Source of the DNA: an uncultured Flavobacteriaceae bacterium
Lineage (GTDB): Bacteria > Bacteroidota > Bacteroidia > Flavobacteriales > Flavobacteriaceae
Direction of reading: 5' to 3'
Assembly (NCBI GenBank): GCA_943789455.1
Contig: CALSUE010000001.1
Location: forward strand, 499,001-563,000
DNA length: 64,000 nt
Shown here one piece after another: positions 1 to 9,263 of this stretch. Under the pieces are notes generated by a model. That model was not told the DNA's origin. It saw only the letters and a list, made by a program, of their open reading frames with translations, and did not search any database. The number at the start of each line of letters is the position of its first letter. The stretch's first letter is position 1. The translations under genes were made by a program, and so were the position numbers.

Positions 1-654
1 ATACACATCAATACCTTTAGGGCATTTTTCTTTTAAGGCTTCGTAAATATTTTCAGATTTATAATCTATGGCAGCATCAAAACCTAATTCATTGATAAGG
101 TAGTCACATTTGTCTTTTCCTCCAGCAATACCAATTACTGTACACCCTTTAATTTTTGAAATCTGTCCAACAATACTTCCCACAGCTCCAGCTGCTCCAG
201 AAACTAAGACAATATCCCCTTCTTTAATTTTTCCAACTTCATGAATTCCAAAATAAGCTGTCATACCTGGCATTCCTAATGTTCCTATAAACAATGGCAT
301 AGGAGCTAAAGTTTCGTCTACTTTAAACCAACCTGCACCATCAGTAACTACATATTGTTGAACACCTCCCCAACCTGTTACACAATCTCCTACTTTAAAA
401 TTTGGATGATTATTAACTTCTATTACTTTACCAATAGATCCAGAACGCATTACCTCATTTATACCCACAGGTGCAATGTATGACTTGCTATCGTTCATCC
501 ATCCTCTCATCGCTGGATCTAACGAAATATAGTGATGTTGAATTAAGACCTCCCCTTCTTTAAGCGTTGGAATTGCATTAGACTCTAGATTCCAAGTAGT
601 ATCATTAGGGAAACCAATGGGTCTTTCTTTTAAGATAATTTGTTTATTCATCAT
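1..654 (-). CDS. NADP-dependent oxidoreductase, MDR superfamily (partial, 3' end outside window)
   Basis: 218 N-terminal codons of a medium-chain dehydrogenase/reductase, running off the left edge of the window. The protein starts MMNKQIILKERPIGFP and contains the GroES-like N-terminal fold (SLDPAMRGWM near residue 45) and the beginning of the Rossmann nucleotide-binding half (VSGAAGAVGS near residue 155). These match the prostaglandin/leukotriene-B4 reductase-like, zinc-free quinone or enone reductases that use NADPH. Two ATG codons in tandem (652-654 and 649-651) could both serve as start. It lies 19 bases downstream of the E1 dehydrogenase gene on the same strand and is probably cotranscribed with it. 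The substrate cannot be told from sequence. Confidence 0.88.
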   Translation of the reverse strand, partial: MMNKQIILKERPIGFPNDTTWNLESNAIPTLKEGEVLIQHHYISLDPAMRGWMNDSKSYIAPVGINEVMRSGSIGKVIEVNNHPNFKVGDCVTGWGGVQQYVVTDGAGWFKVDETLAPMPLFIGTLGMPGMTAYFGIHEVGKIKEGDIVLVSGAAGAVGSIVGQISKIKGCTVIGIAGGKDKCDYLINELGFDAAIDYKSENIYEALKEKCPKGIDVY

Positions 655-673
655 ATTTTTTTAATGTTAGGGT

Positions 674-2662
674 TTAATAATTTAATAATTTTTTTAATTC
701 ATCCACAAATCGATGTTTTGGCAAATATTGTTTTTCCAATTCACCCTGAAATGGAATTGGAGTTTCTATGCTAGCCACTCTCTTAACTGGAGCATCTAGA
801 GATTCAAAACAATTTTCAGTAATTAATGCAGAAACATCGCTAGCAATACTTCCAAAAAGAGAATCTTCTTGTAGAAAAATTACTTTTCCAGTCTTGCGTA
901 CTGATATGTAAATTGTTTCTACATCTAAAGGTTGTAATGTTCTTAAATCTATAAGATCTGCGCTAATTTCTGGATTTTTTTTAAGCGTGTCTAATGCCCA
1001 GTGTACACCAGCTCCATAGGATATAATACTGATATCACTTCCTTCTTTTAAGACAGCTGCTTTTCCTATTTCTACAGTGAAATAGTCATCAGAAACATCT
1101 TGATAAATAGAACGATATAGGGCTTTGTGTTCAAAAAACAGCACTGGGTTTGGATCATTTATAGCAGCACATAAAAGACCTTTAGCATCTTCTGGAAAAG
1201 CGGGATATATAACTTTCAATCCCGGTGTTTTGGTAAACCATGCTTCATTAGTTTGACTGTGAAAAGGACCAGCACCTACTCCTGCTCCACAAGGCATCCT
1301 TACCACTACATCAGCATTTTGATTCCATCTATAGTTAGATTTTGCTAATAAATTTACAATAGGATTAAATCCAGAACTTACAAAATCTGCAAACTGCATT
1401 TCCATAACAGCTTTCATTCCATTTAAAGAAGCACCATATGCAGCTGAAACTATGGCTGATTCGCAAATAGGAGTATTTCTTACACGTTCCCTTCCAAATT
1501 TATTGGCAAAGCCTTCTGTAATTTTAAAAACACCTCCATATTCTGCTACATCCTGCCCCATAATTATCAGATTATCATATCTTTCCATAGATTCATGTAA
1601 CCCTTTTGATATGGCATCTATTAACCTAATATTTGATTTTTGATTTGAAGCTACTATGATTTCTTGTTGATATTCTTTATAAACGTCTTTAAGTTCTGAG
1701 GTTAAATCTGCTTTTATAGTTTCTTCATCGAAAGCTATTTGTAAATGTTCATTAATTTCTTCTTTGAATTTTACTGAGGCGTCAGTAATTTGTTGTTTAG
1801 TTAGTATATTTTCTGAGCATAAAAAAGTTTCAAAGTTTTTTAAAGGGTCTCTATTTGACCAGGTTTCCATTAACTCTTGAGGAACATACTTGGTTCCACT
1901 TGCCTCTTCGTGACCTCGCATTCTGAAGGTCTTAAATTCTAGCAAAATAGGGCGAGGATTTTTTCTGATATCTTCAGCTAGGTTAGAAACCTTTGTGTAT
2001 ACTTCTAAAATATTATTTCCATCAATAATATGGCTCTCCATACCATAGCCCATTCCTTTATCGGCAATATGTTCACATTTATATTGCTCAAAAGTTGGAG
2101 TAGATAATCCATAACCATTATTTTCTACACAAAATAAGACAGGTAAATCCCAGACGGAAGCTACATTTAAGGCTTCGTGAAAATCACCTTCACTTGTTCC
2201 TCCTTCTCCAGTAAAAACTGCACAAACTTGATTATTATTTTTTAATTTATTAGCTAAGGCTATGCCATCTGCTACACCTAATTGAGGACCAAGATGAGAA
2301 ATCATTCCTACAATATTAAATTCTTGAGTTCCAAAATGAAAACTACGATCTCTTCCTTTTGTAAACCCATTCATTTTGCCTTGCCATTGAGAAAATAACC
2401 GATATAAAGGAATGTTTCTTGTTGTAAAAACCCCAAGGTTCCTATGCATAGGTAGAATGTATTCGTCTTTGTTTAAAGCTGCTGTTACTCCAACAGAAAT
2501 GGCTTCTTGACCAATTCCTGAAAACCATTTAGAAATTTTTCCTTGTCTAAGTAAAACAAGCATTTTCTCCTCGATTAAACGAGGTTTTAACATTTGAAGA
2601 TATAAATTGGTAAGTGTTTTTTCTTCTACACCTTTTAAATTATATTTTAAAATATTACTCAT
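674..2662 (-). CDS. Branched-chain 2-oxoacid dehydrogenase E1 component, fused alpha and beta subunits
   Basis: A 662-residue thiamine-diphosphate enzyme that would decarboxylate 2-oxoacids and pass the acyl group to a lipoyl E2 protein. Residues about 15-320 are the E1-alpha half: the TPP/Mg motif begins GEGGTSEGDF at residue 152 and ends with the paired Asn 181-182. Residues about 345-660 are the E1-beta half (GQDVAEYGGVFKITEG; later EDSLFGSIASDVSALI). Separate E1 subunits are about 330-400 and 325 residues, so this is one continuous fusion without a frameshift, a form known in Bacteroidota. E2 and E3 are not in the window. Branched-chain oxoacids are the likeliest substrates, but pyruvate or acetoin cannot be excluded. 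An Lrp/AsnC regulator lies directly upstream. Confidence 0.92.
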   Translation of the reverse strand: MSNILKYNLKGVEEKTLTNLYLQMLKPRLIEEKMLVLLRQGKISKWFSGIGQEAISVGVTAALNKDEYILPMHRNLGVFTTRNIPLYRLFSQWQGKMNGFTKGRDRSFHFGTQEFNIVGMISHLGPQLGVADGIALANKLKNNNQVCAVFTGEGGTSEGDFHEALNVASVWDLPVLFCVENNGYGLSTPTFEQYKCEHIADKGMGYGMESHIIDGNNILEVYTKVSNLAEDIRKNPRPILLEFKTFRMRGHEEASGTKYVPQELMETWSNRDPLKNFETFLCSENILTKQQITDASVKFKEEINEHLQIAFDEETIKADLTSELKDVYKEYQQEIIVASNQKSNIRLIDAISKGLHESMERYDNLIIMGQDVAEYGGVFKITEGFANKFGRERVRNTPICESAIVSAAYGASLNGMKAVMEMQFADFVSSGFNPIVNLLAKSNYRWNQNADVVVRMPCGAGVGAGPFHSQTNEAWFTKTPGLKVIYPAFPEDAKGLLCAAINDPNPVLFFEHKALYRSIYQDVSDDYFTVEIGKAAVLKEGSDISIISYGAGVHWALDTLKKNPEISADLIDLRTLQPLDVETIYISVRKTGKVIFLQEDSLFGSIASDVSALITENCFESLDAPVKRVASIETPIPFQGELEKQYLPKHRFVDELKKLLNY

Positions 2663-2801
2663 GAATTATTTTAATTCTATCGTTATAATTTAACGAAAAT
2701 ACTATTTTCAAATTCAAATATGATTATAATTAATTTAAAATCTTATCAGTATTAAAAAATGAGTTTTAATGTTTTTAAATATGAGTTATTTCGTAAAAAA
2801 A

Positions 2802-2825
2802 AACCTTATCAAATTAGATAAGGTT
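2802..2825 (-). terminator. Rho-independent terminator of the Lrp/AsnC gene
   Basis: A perfect 9-bp stem (AACCTTATC / GATAAGGTT) with a 6-base loop. Read on the minus strand it is followed by a run of T (the A run at about 2795-2801). It lies 32 bases past the stop codon of the Lrp/AsnC gene and before the E1 gene, so the two are probably separate transcription units. Confidence 0.8.
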
Positions 2826-2856
2826 AAAATATTTTTAAAAATATAATGCTATGAAT

Positions 2857-3336
2857 TTAAAGTTCCTTAAAAATTGCATGCATCATTCTTTTTTTATCAT
2901 TTATACTTTCTTCAAGTGCAATCATTGTTTCAGTTCTACTCACTCCAGGTATCTCATCTATTTTATAGATAATGTCTTTAGCATCATTAGTTCCCTTTGC
3001 TCTAACTTTACAAAAAATATTATACTTTCCAGCAGTAACATAAGCTACAGTTACATTAGGTATAGCATTTAAATTTGAAATTACGTCTTGGGTCATAGAT
3101 GTTTTTTCTAAAAAAACACCAACATGAGCAATGAAAGAATAGCCCATTTTTTCATAATTAAGAGTTAATGTAGAACCTTGAATGATTCCTTCATCTTCCA
3201 TTTTTTTAACACGAACATGAATTGTGCCAGCAGAAACTAATAATTTCTTAGCAATATCTGTAAAAGGTGTTCTCGCGTTTTCGATTAAGATATCTAATAT
3301 TTGATGGTCTATTTCGTCAAGGATAAATTTCTTCAT
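2857..3336 (-). CDS. Lrp/AsnC family transcriptional regulator
   Basis: 159 residues, the normal length for the family. An N-terminal winged helix-turn-helix (residues about 5-60: DEIDHQILDILIENARTPFT, then the recognition helix SAGTIHVRVKKMEDEGII) is followed by the ligand-binding RAM/AsnC domain (residues about 70-150, with the VTAGKYNIFCKVRAKG strand-turn segment). Family members bind DNA as dimers or octamers and sense amino acids. Its position next to a branched-chain oxoacid dehydrogenase fits a role in amino-acid catabolism, but this is inferred from location only. A Bacteroidota -7 box lies 25 bases upstream of its ATG. Confidence 0.95.
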   Translation of the reverse strand: MKKFILDEIDHQILDILIENARTPFTDIAKKLLVSAGTIHVRVKKMEDEGIIQGSTLTLNYEKMGYSFIAHVGVFLEKTSMTQDVISNLNAIPNVTVAYVTAGKYNIFCKVRAKGTNDAKDIIYKIDEIPGVSRTETMIALEESINDKKRMMHAIFKEL

Positions 3337-3361
3337 AATATTAATTATTCAAATAATACTA

Positions 3362-3369
3362 CAAAAGTA
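3362..3369 (-). promoter_or_regulatory. Candidate -7 box for the Lrp/AsnC gene
   Basis: On the minus strand this reads TACTTTTG, a match to the Bacteroidota -7 consensus TAnnTTTG, 25 bases upstream of the ATG. I see no matching -33 TTG at 19-20 bases. Confidence 0.5.
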
Positions 3370-3418
3370 TAAATTTAATTAAGCATTTCGGCAGTTTTTG
3401 TGAGAAAAATTCAAAATT

Positions 3419-4507
3419 TTAACGAACGAAATCGATTTCTTTATGGAAAAAATGCTTAGAAATATCGATATTTAATTTTTGGGGAATAAATTTAACTTCA
3501 AAATTTTCTAAGATTTCATCAAATTGAAATGCTTCATTTGGTTTATTTTGATATTTGTATAATACGTCTCTAAAGTATTCATTGTTTTCGGGTATTTTAA
3601 AATATGAATTAAATTCACTAAAACTATTGGTTAAACTTATATGATACAATCCTTGAAGAATGGAAATAAAAGTAAATTCTCTTACTTTTTCTCTTTGATA
3701 ATCATCCTTATAATGACCAGATTCAATAAGAACAGTTGAATATCCAAGTTTTTGAAAATTATCACCTGTTGCGGTTGGATAGAATGTATCTGTATATCTT
3801 CCAACATGTTCAGGAATTATTTGTTGCAATAACGCATTCATCGCAACAATAATATTCATAGTTTTCTTTCTAGTCTTGGTTACTTTTCTTGTTTCATCCT
3901 CTGAGGGTGCTAAAAAAGAAATCGTTGCTGGGTTACGAGTACCCTCTACACCAAAAATAGTTCGTTGATCGTGAAGATTAAAACAAAATTCTGGATTAAA
4001 ATCATCAAGTATTTTCCTCAATAAGATACTCTCCTTAGCTTTTCTCTCAACAGCATCCCTGTTTAGGTCTATTTTATTGGCATTAAACCTTGTAAAATAT
4101 TCTGCTCCGTCTGGATTAAGTATAGGAATAATTTTTATGGTGCAACTTGATAGAATCTGGTCAACAATTTCATTATCAGAAGTATTCATGAAATTAATTA
4201 AATCTATAGCAGATTTTGTTCCAGTACATTCATTACCGTGCATTTGTGTCCAGATTAGAATCTTTTTTAAGCCATTACCAATTTTTATTTGATAAATATT
4301 TCTGTTTTCCTCTGATGTACCAATTATTTTAAAAGAAATTTTAGAGGTAGTATTTAGTTTTACAAGAAAATTTTCAAGATCGTGAATAGTTATATATCTT
4401 CCTTTAACAGAAGTATCTTTAAATTCTTTAGCAATTTTAGTTGCCAATTCAATATTTATTGATGTATCGATATTATCCATATTCTTAAACAAAAATACAA
4501 GATTCAT
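3419..4507 (-). CDS. M14 family zinc carboxypeptidase
   Basis: 362 residues. Zinc ligands of the M14 fold are visible: HxxE at residues 90-93 (QMHGNECTG), the third His in FNLHDQ, substrate-binding residues in LNRDAVERK, and the catalytic Glu in VLIESGHYKDD. It should remove C-terminal residues from peptides or cleave amide-linked conjugates. No signal peptide is evident, so a cytoplasmic role is likely. The start is uncertain: ATG at 4507 gives a hydrophobic leader MNLVFLF, while ATG at 4480 (MDNIDTS) also works. It is transcribed away from an XRE regulator across a gap rich in palindromes and may be controlled by it. Confidence 0.9.
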   Translation of the reverse strand: MNLVFLFKNMDNIDTSINIELATKIAKEFKDTSVKGRYITIHDLENFLVKLNTTSKISFKIIGTSEENRNIYQIKIGNGLKKILIWTQMHGNECTGTKSAIDLINFMNTSDNEIVDQILSSCTIKIIPILNPDGAEYFTRFNANKIDLNRDAVERKAKESILLRKILDDFNPEFCFNLHDQRTIFGVEGTRNPATISFLAPSEDETRKVTKTRKKTMNIIVAMNALLQQIIPEHVGRYTDTFYPTATGDNFQKLGYSTVLIESGHYKDDYQREKVREFTFISILQGLYHISLTNSFSEFNSYFKIPENNEYFRDVLYKYQNKPNEAFQFDEILENFEVKFIPQKLNIDISKHFFHKEIDFVR

Positions 4508-4551
4508 TTTAGTATCATCTAAAAATAATTATAATTTTAGATTGGTAATAA

Positions 4552-4639
4552 ATTACAATTGTTACCGTTTTTTAAGTATAATTGTAATTATTGTAAACAA
4601 ATTTATACAAAATTACAATTGTAATATTGTATCAATATT
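4552..4639. promoter_or_regulatory. Cluster of palindromic operator-like sites between the M14 peptidase and XRE regulator genes
   Basis: The 303-base gap 4508-4810 holds four related elements. Site 1 (4552-4565) reads ATTACAATTGTTAC. Site 2 (about 4577-4590) is the reverse of the same core (AATTGTAAT). Site 3 (4612-4625) is a perfect 14-bp palindrome, ATTACAATTGTAAT. Site 4 (4623-4639) is a perfect 7-bp inverted repeat, AATATTG-TAT-CAATATT. Site 3 overlaps a minus-strand TAATTTTG box (plus 4608-4615) that could drive the M14 peptidase. Such arrays usually bind a dimeric repressor, and the divergent XRE protein is the natural candidate. The remainder of the gap, to 4757, is AT-rich with nothing else recognisable. 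Confidence 0.6.
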
Positions 4640-4757
4640 AAGTTTTCGTAAATTTAAATAAAATTAATATATTAGCTTATAAATCAATAATTTAAACATA
4701 TTAATTAAAGTTAAGCTTTAATAATATATAAGTTTTTATAATTTTATTTTGCTAAAA

Positions 4758-4789
4758 TTTGGAAACTAATTTTATGAAGTATACATTTG
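4758..4789 (+). promoter_or_regulatory. Promoter of the XRE regulator gene
   Basis: TTTG at 4758-4761 and TACATTTG at 4782-4789 are separated by 20 bases, close to the Bacteroidota consensus TTTG-N19-TAnnTTTG. The ATG follows 21 bases after the -7 box. Confidence 0.65.
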
Positions 4790-4810
4790 TAACTTATATA
4801 GAAGTTTACA

Positions 4811-5176
4811 ATGGTAAACAAGATAGATTTTACAAATAGATTAAAAATAATACTTGAAAATCATCAATTAACAGCATCCTTATTTGCAGATAAAATTGGT
4901 GTACAACGCTCAAGTATTTCTCATATTTTGTCTGGAAGAAATAAACCTAGTCTAGACTTTGTTCTTAAAGTTACTAAAGCATTTAGTGATGTAGACATCT
5001 ATTGGCTATTAAATGGTAAAGGACATTATCCAACTGCAGTAGATAATCATACATCAAGTTCAACAAGTAATAGTTCTTTAGTTTCCGAGAAAACACCTAC
5101 TACTCCACCCAAGAGAATGGAAAAAATTGTTGTTTTCTATACTGATGGTACATTTGATGAATACTGGAAAGGTTAA
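4811..5176 (+). CDS. XRE family helix-turn-helix regulator
   Basis: 121 residues. Residues about 5-68 form a Cro/C1-type HTH: DKIGVQRSSISHILSGRNKP carries the turn and recognition helix. A Ser/Thr-rich linker (about 78-97) leads to a short C-terminal segment, KIVVFYTDGTFDEYWKG, resembling tails I know from flavobacterial XRE proteins. It is chromosomal and has no phage or toxin partner. It ends exactly one base before the convergent M1 aminopeptidase stop codon. Its own promoter and an array of palindromes lie upstream, so it may be autoregulated and may also control the divergent M14 peptidase; this is inference. Confidence 0.9.
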   Translation: MVNKIDFTNRLKIILENHQLTASLFADKIGVQRSSISHILSGRNKPSLDFVLKVTKAFSDVDIYWLLNGKGHYPTAVDNHTSSSTSNSSLVSEKTPTTPPKRMEKIVVFYTDGTFDEYWKG

Positions 5177-7639
5177 CTATTGAATCAACTTAGCAATACC
5201 TGTTCTTATAATTTCTATATTTTTGAATTTATTGGAAAGGTTTACCTTTTTTTGCTTTTGAACCATTTGCCTTAAAAGACTTATACCCACCTGATCAAAA
5301 TTATATAGTTTGTATTGATTCCCTTTTGTAACAACATCATTCACTAAGTTTTTAATAGCTTCACTATTATTACTTATTGCTATTTGTTCATAGGCCTTTT
5401 TATAGATTTCTTGAATCTTAGGATTATTATTTAAATACATTCCAGCTAAAACATTATTAGCGATAAAGGCCATTTCACTGTCATCTTTCTCTTCAATATA
5501 AATGCGAGTTAATGGCGTTGCTATAATATTTTTAACCTCTACAGGTAATTGTTTAGATTTTTTTACAGCATATTCCTTATCTACATAATACATTGCAACC
5601 AATGCCTTCCCTACAACGCTAAAAGACTCACTATTCAGAGCTTTTAAAAAAACAGGTCTTAATTCAGGATCTGTTAATTTACCTAAAGTTTCAATAGCTG
5701 AGGCTTGAACAAGTGTCTTAGGATCATTTGTAGCTAATTGTTTTATGGTGTTTATAGCAGATTTTTTTGACCATTTATTAATTAGATTTATTTGTTCTAG
5801 GGCTAGTATTCTTATTTTATAAAAATCATCATTTAAAGCTTCATTAATGGCATTGAAGGCTTGTTTTTGATCTTGTTTCTCTGCAACTTTTAATAAAGCT
5901 TCTCTTTTGTGTAGATAATTATCAGCATTTTTAAGTTGAAATATATAATCACTCAAAATCTTATTTTCGGAAAACTCCGCCAATAACACACCGTCTGCAT
6001 TAACTTGAATTAAATTAGGGCTTTTGCTTTCAAAAATAAACTTAAAAGAGCTGTCTCTACCATCTACGAAAACATGATGTCTAGTTTTTGTTCCATTTTC
6101 AAAAATATCAATAGCCATAGGAAATTTAAACGCATTATTTTGCGTTTGAACAAAATTAACGGTCACTGTTTTTTCAAGAGAATTATAATCATAAGAGACT
6201 TGAATATTTGGATGTCCTGATCCAAAGAACCATTGATTGAAAAACCATTGCAAGTCCTTTCCGCTAACTTCTTCCAACGCTAAACGTAACTGAGAAACTT
6301 CTGCTGATTTGTATTGATATGTGTTTAGATATTTTTTTAATCCTGAGAAGAATGCATTATCACCTAGATACTTTCGCAGCATGTGAAGTATTGCCCCACC
6401 TTTATTATAGCTAACCAGGTCAAACATATCTTCTTTATCATTATAATAATACCTAACAAGTTTTTTTTCATGATTACTGGCATCACTTAGATAGGGTTTA
6501 ATGTTTTCAAAAAGATGAGCATCGGCGTCAGTTTTTCCATACTTATATTCTCTCCATAAGTATTGACTGTAATTTGCAAATGATTCATTTAGTGCTAAAT
6601 TACTCCAACTCTCAGTGGTTACTAAATTTCCAAACCAATGATGAAATATTTCATGAGCAATTGTATTCTCTTGTCTATTTTCATCAATTAATTGTCCTTT
6701 CATTTGATACGCAGATTCTCCATGAATAACAGCTGTGGTATTTTCCATTGCTCCGCTGACATAGTCTCTAGCAACGATTTGACTGTACTTACTCCAAGGA
6801 TAACTTACTCCAAGTTTATTTTCAAAAAAACCAATCATTTCTGGTGTGAGTCCAAAAATTTCTCGAGCTAAGGATGCATATTTTTTTTCAACATAGTAGT
6901 TTACAGGAATGTTTTTATAAACATCTTCAATTACCTCATATTCACCTATTCCCATAAAAAATAAGTAGGGCGCATGTTTTTGATTAAATTTCCAATAATC
7001 TGTTCTATTTGCTCCTTTTACTTCTTTGCTAATTAGTAATCCGTTTGAAAGTGTTTTAAATCTATTGGGAACTGTTATGTAAATTTCTTGACTTGTTTTT
7101 TGATTGGGTGAATCTATGGTTGGGAACCAGCAACTACTTGCTTCTGTTTCACCCTGGGTCCAGATTTGAGTGGGTTTATTTGCATCTGATCCTGTTGGGT
7201 TTATAAAATACAAACCCTTAGCTGCTGAGATAGCAACACTTCCTTTCTCCTTAACTTTTTCTGGCCTAGCTGTGTATTTTATATATAAGGTGTAACTTTC
7301 TTCTTTTGTGTATTCATTTTGAAGGTCAATTATTAGATGTTTGCCATCATAAGTAAAGTCAAGATTTTCACCATCTAAACTTACAATATGAATGAGCATT
7401 GCCTTGGCATCTAAAACAACTTTATTTGTTGGGTAAAAATGAGGTTTTAGAGTAAGCCACTCTTCACCATTTAATTCTTTTTTCTCAAAATTAAAATTAA
7501 CCCTAAGTTTTGTATGAACAATATTGTTAATTTTGTCTCTCTCCTTTCTGTAGATTGAGGAGGGATCTTGATTTTGAGAGTAAAGAGAAGAAAATACTAA
7601 GAATAAAACGGCAACAAATAATAACTTTTTAAACTTCAT
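5177..7639 (-). CDS. M1 family aminopeptidase
   Basis: 820 residues with a Sec signal peptide (MKFKKLLFVAVLFLVFSSLYSQ), so exported. The substrate-binding GAMEN motif is at residues 296-300 and the zinc site HEIFH at 329-333 with the third ligand Glu352, the exact HEXXH-X18-E spacing of gluzincins. The C-terminal third (about 560-800) is helical repeat material of the HEAT/ERAP1-like type seen in M1 enzymes. It should release N-terminal amino acids from peptides in the periplasm or at the surface. With the M14 peptidase, peptidase T and the S41 proteins it suggests a peptide-feeding lifestyle. Confidence 0.95.
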   Translation of the reverse strand: MKFKKLLFVAVLFLVFSSLYSQNQDPSSIYRKERDKINNIVHTKLRVNFNFEKKELNGEEWLTLKPHFYPTNKVVLDAKAMLIHIVSLDGENLDFTYDGKHLIIDLQNEYTKEESYTLYIKYTARPEKVKEKGSVAISAAKGLYFINPTGSDANKPTQIWTQGETEASSCWFPTIDSPNQKTSQEIYITVPNRFKTLSNGLLISKEVKGANRTDYWKFNQKHAPYLFFMGIGEYEVIEDVYKNIPVNYYVEKKYASLAREIFGLTPEMIGFFENKLGVSYPWSKYSQIVARDYVSGAMENTTAVIHGESAYQMKGQLIDENRQENTIAHEIFHHWFGNLVTTESWSNLALNESFANYSQYLWREYKYGKTDADAHLFENIKPYLSDASNHEKKLVRYYYNDKEDMFDLVSYNKGGAILHMLRKYLGDNAFFSGLKKYLNTYQYKSAEVSQLRLALEEVSGKDLQWFFNQWFFGSGHPNIQVSYDYNSLEKTVTVNFVQTQNNAFKFPMAIDIFENGTKTRHHVFVDGRDSSFKFIFESKSPNLIQVNADGVLLAEFSENKILSDYIFQLKNADNYLHKREALLKVAEKQDQKQAFNAINEALNDDFYKIRILALEQINLINKWSKKSAINTIKQLATNDPKTLVQASAIETLGKLTDPELRPVFLKALNSESFSVVGKALVAMYYVDKEYAVKKSKQLPVEVKNIIATPLTRIYIEEKDDSEMAFIANNVLAGMYLNNNPKIQEIYKKAYEQIAISNNSEAIKNLVNDVVTKGNQYKLYNFDQVGISLLRQMVQKQKKVNLSNKFKNIEIIRTGIAKLIQ

Positions 7640-7755
7640 GTATGATTTATATAGGATTCAAAAGTAGTAAATTATAAAAATGTAGTTGTTAATCCCTAGT
7701 TAAAAGAACAAAGCATAATAATTAAGTAGTTTAGAAAATCACTTTTATAGTGTTA

Positions 7756-8289
7756 TTATATAGTATCAAGAACTTGCTTAAATTGCTGGAGACCCAACTT
7801 ACTGGAATCAATTTTAAGATATTCTATCATTTTTATAATTTTAGAGGGATTCATATTTTCACCTATAACTCTTGCCAACCCTACTCCTGTTTTTTTGGAA
7901 TAACCAAATACAATAACTTCATTGATATCGGTAGCAACTCCATTGTAATAGATAGCTACTCTCATTCCATTCATATCCATTTTCATTAACTTTTTATACA
8001 AAGGTGAATCATTCAGGATTAATGAAATTGTTTTTTTTTCAATTTCATACGCTTCATCATTGTTTAGATATGGAAGTCCTAATAGGTTAACTTTTTTAAT
8101 ACTTTCATAGGTTTTTTTTACATCTAGAGGTGCTTTATCAGTGTTTAATTGGATTAAACTCATGGGAAGATCTACAGACATGAAGCCAGGTTTGTCTTGC
8201 TTTTCAACGATATATGTTTGTATTGTTTTTTGTTGGTTACAAGAAACAAAAATGGCTAAAACTGATAAAATGATGGCTACTTTTTTCAT
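7756..8289 (-). CDS. DUF4252 family lipoprotein
   Basis: 177 residues with a lipoprotein signal peptide and lipobox ending at Cys17 (IFVSCNQQ). The body resembles DUF4252, a Bacteroidota-specific family of unknown function commonly encoded downstream of an ECF sigma factor. It is last in a four-gene minus-strand operon (sigma, anti-sigma, two DUF4252), only 2 bases after its paralogue's stop codon. Likely anchored in the outer membrane facing the periplasm. No enzymatic motif can be seen. Confidence 0.8.
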   Translation of the reverse strand: MKKVAIILSVLAIFVSCNQQKTIQTYIVEKQDKPGFMSVDLPMSLIQLNTDKAPLDVKKTYESIKKVNLLGLPYLNNDEAYEIEKKTISLILNDSPLYKKLMKMDMNGMRVAIYYNGVATDINEVIVFGYSKKTGVGLARVIGENMNPSKIIKMIEYLKIDSSKLGLQQFKQVLDTI

Positions 8290-8291
8290 AT

Positions 8292-8804
8292 TTAGTTATT
8301 TTTTGTAAATGTGTCTGCTAAAGTTGACATCTTATTAATATCAATACTTCCTCTTAATGAAACTATCAACGCTTCAGACATTCCATTGGTTCGCTTATCA
8401 ATTCCTTTTACTAGCATAAGAACTTCACTAACAAGATCTTTATTCGTGGTTTTTTTTACGTAAATCCAAACTTTAGAATTGCCTTCTTTGAGTCTCATTA
8501 ATTCAATTAGCTTTTGAACTTTTACAGCATTTTTCACCATACTCTCCATTTGTGTGGCTATCTCTGGTATTTTTGTCGAAAAGGTTTTGAATTCATTTAA
8601 ATTTTCTGTCATTTTAAATACTTCTGTCATTTTATTACCATCATTTTCACTTTCAAAATTAAATTTTGATAAGATTTTAAAGGCATTTTTACTTATGACT
8701 ACAGACATAACTCCGTCCATATCCTCTAATTTGTCAAAAGTAGATTGTCCATAACTTATTATTGATGTAATTGCTAAAGCAATTAAAAGAATTATTTTTT
8801 TCAT
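8292..8804 (-). CDS. DUF4252 domain-containing exported protein
   Basis: 170 residues with a plain Sec signal peptide (MKKIILLIALAITSIISYGQ), without a lipobox Cys. DUF4252 region from about residue 22 (STFDKLEDMDGVMSVVISK). It pairs with the lipoprotein encoded 2 bases downstream, so one copy is soluble in the periplasm and the other membrane-anchored. Located 24 bases after the putative anti-sigma gene and probably part of the same regulon. Function unknown. Confidence 0.82.
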   Translation of the reverse strand: MKKIILLIALAITSIISYGQSTFDKLEDMDGVMSVVISKNAFKILSKFNFESENDGNKMTEVFKMTENLNEFKTFSTKIPEIATQMESMVKNAVKVQKLIELMRLKEGNSKVWIYVKKTTNKDLVSEVLMLVKGIDKRTNGMSEALIVSLRGSIDINKMSTLADTFTKNN

Positions 8805-8828
8805 TGTTGTTAAATTTAATTGATGATA

Positions 8829-9263
8829 TTACTTATTATTTTTAAATATTTTATTTACTGAATCTTCATAAACATGAAGTTTTTTTAATGCTTGACTTCC
8901 CTTATTTAGATGTGATGAAACTATTTTTAATGCGTTGGTAATTTGAGCTAGATTTTCAGCTGCTTGTTTTTTTTCATTGTACTGATTAATTTTATGTAAT
9001 CCTGAATAGGCACCAAACAATAGTAGTACTGAAGCTGCTACCATTCGCCAATTATTGTTTTTAGTTTTAGTATTTAAAATAATTTTCTTGGTGTACGTTT
9101 CGTCAGTATTACTTATAAAATAATTGAAAATTAGTTGATATTCCTTTAAATGTGGAGCAACTTTATTTGAGGAGAAATAAGTTCTTAGAATATTTTCCTC
9201 TTCTAATGTTGTCTCAGCATTTTCATATTTTACTAGTAATTTTTCAATGTTGGTTAATTCCAT
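8829..9263 (-). CDS. Putative anti-sigma factor (single-pass membrane protein)
   Basis: 144 residues. The N-terminal cytoplasmic part (1-70) resembles short anti-sigma domains (MELTNIEKLLVKYENAETTL). One transmembrane segment follows (about 72-88, MVAASVLLLFGAYSGL) and then a periplasmic helical tail. It overlaps the end of the ECF sigma gene by 20 bases, the usual arrangement for a coupled sigma/anti-sigma pair. The identification rests mainly on context and topology; no zinc-binding ZAS motif is present. Confidence 0.7.
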   Translation of the reverse strand: MELTNIEKLLVKYENAETTLEEENILRTYFSSNKVAPHLKEYQLIFNYFISNTDETYTKKIILNTKTKNNNWRMVAASVLLLFGAYSGLHKINQYNEKKQAAENLAQITNALKIVSSHLNKGSQALKKLHVYEDSVNKIFKNNK

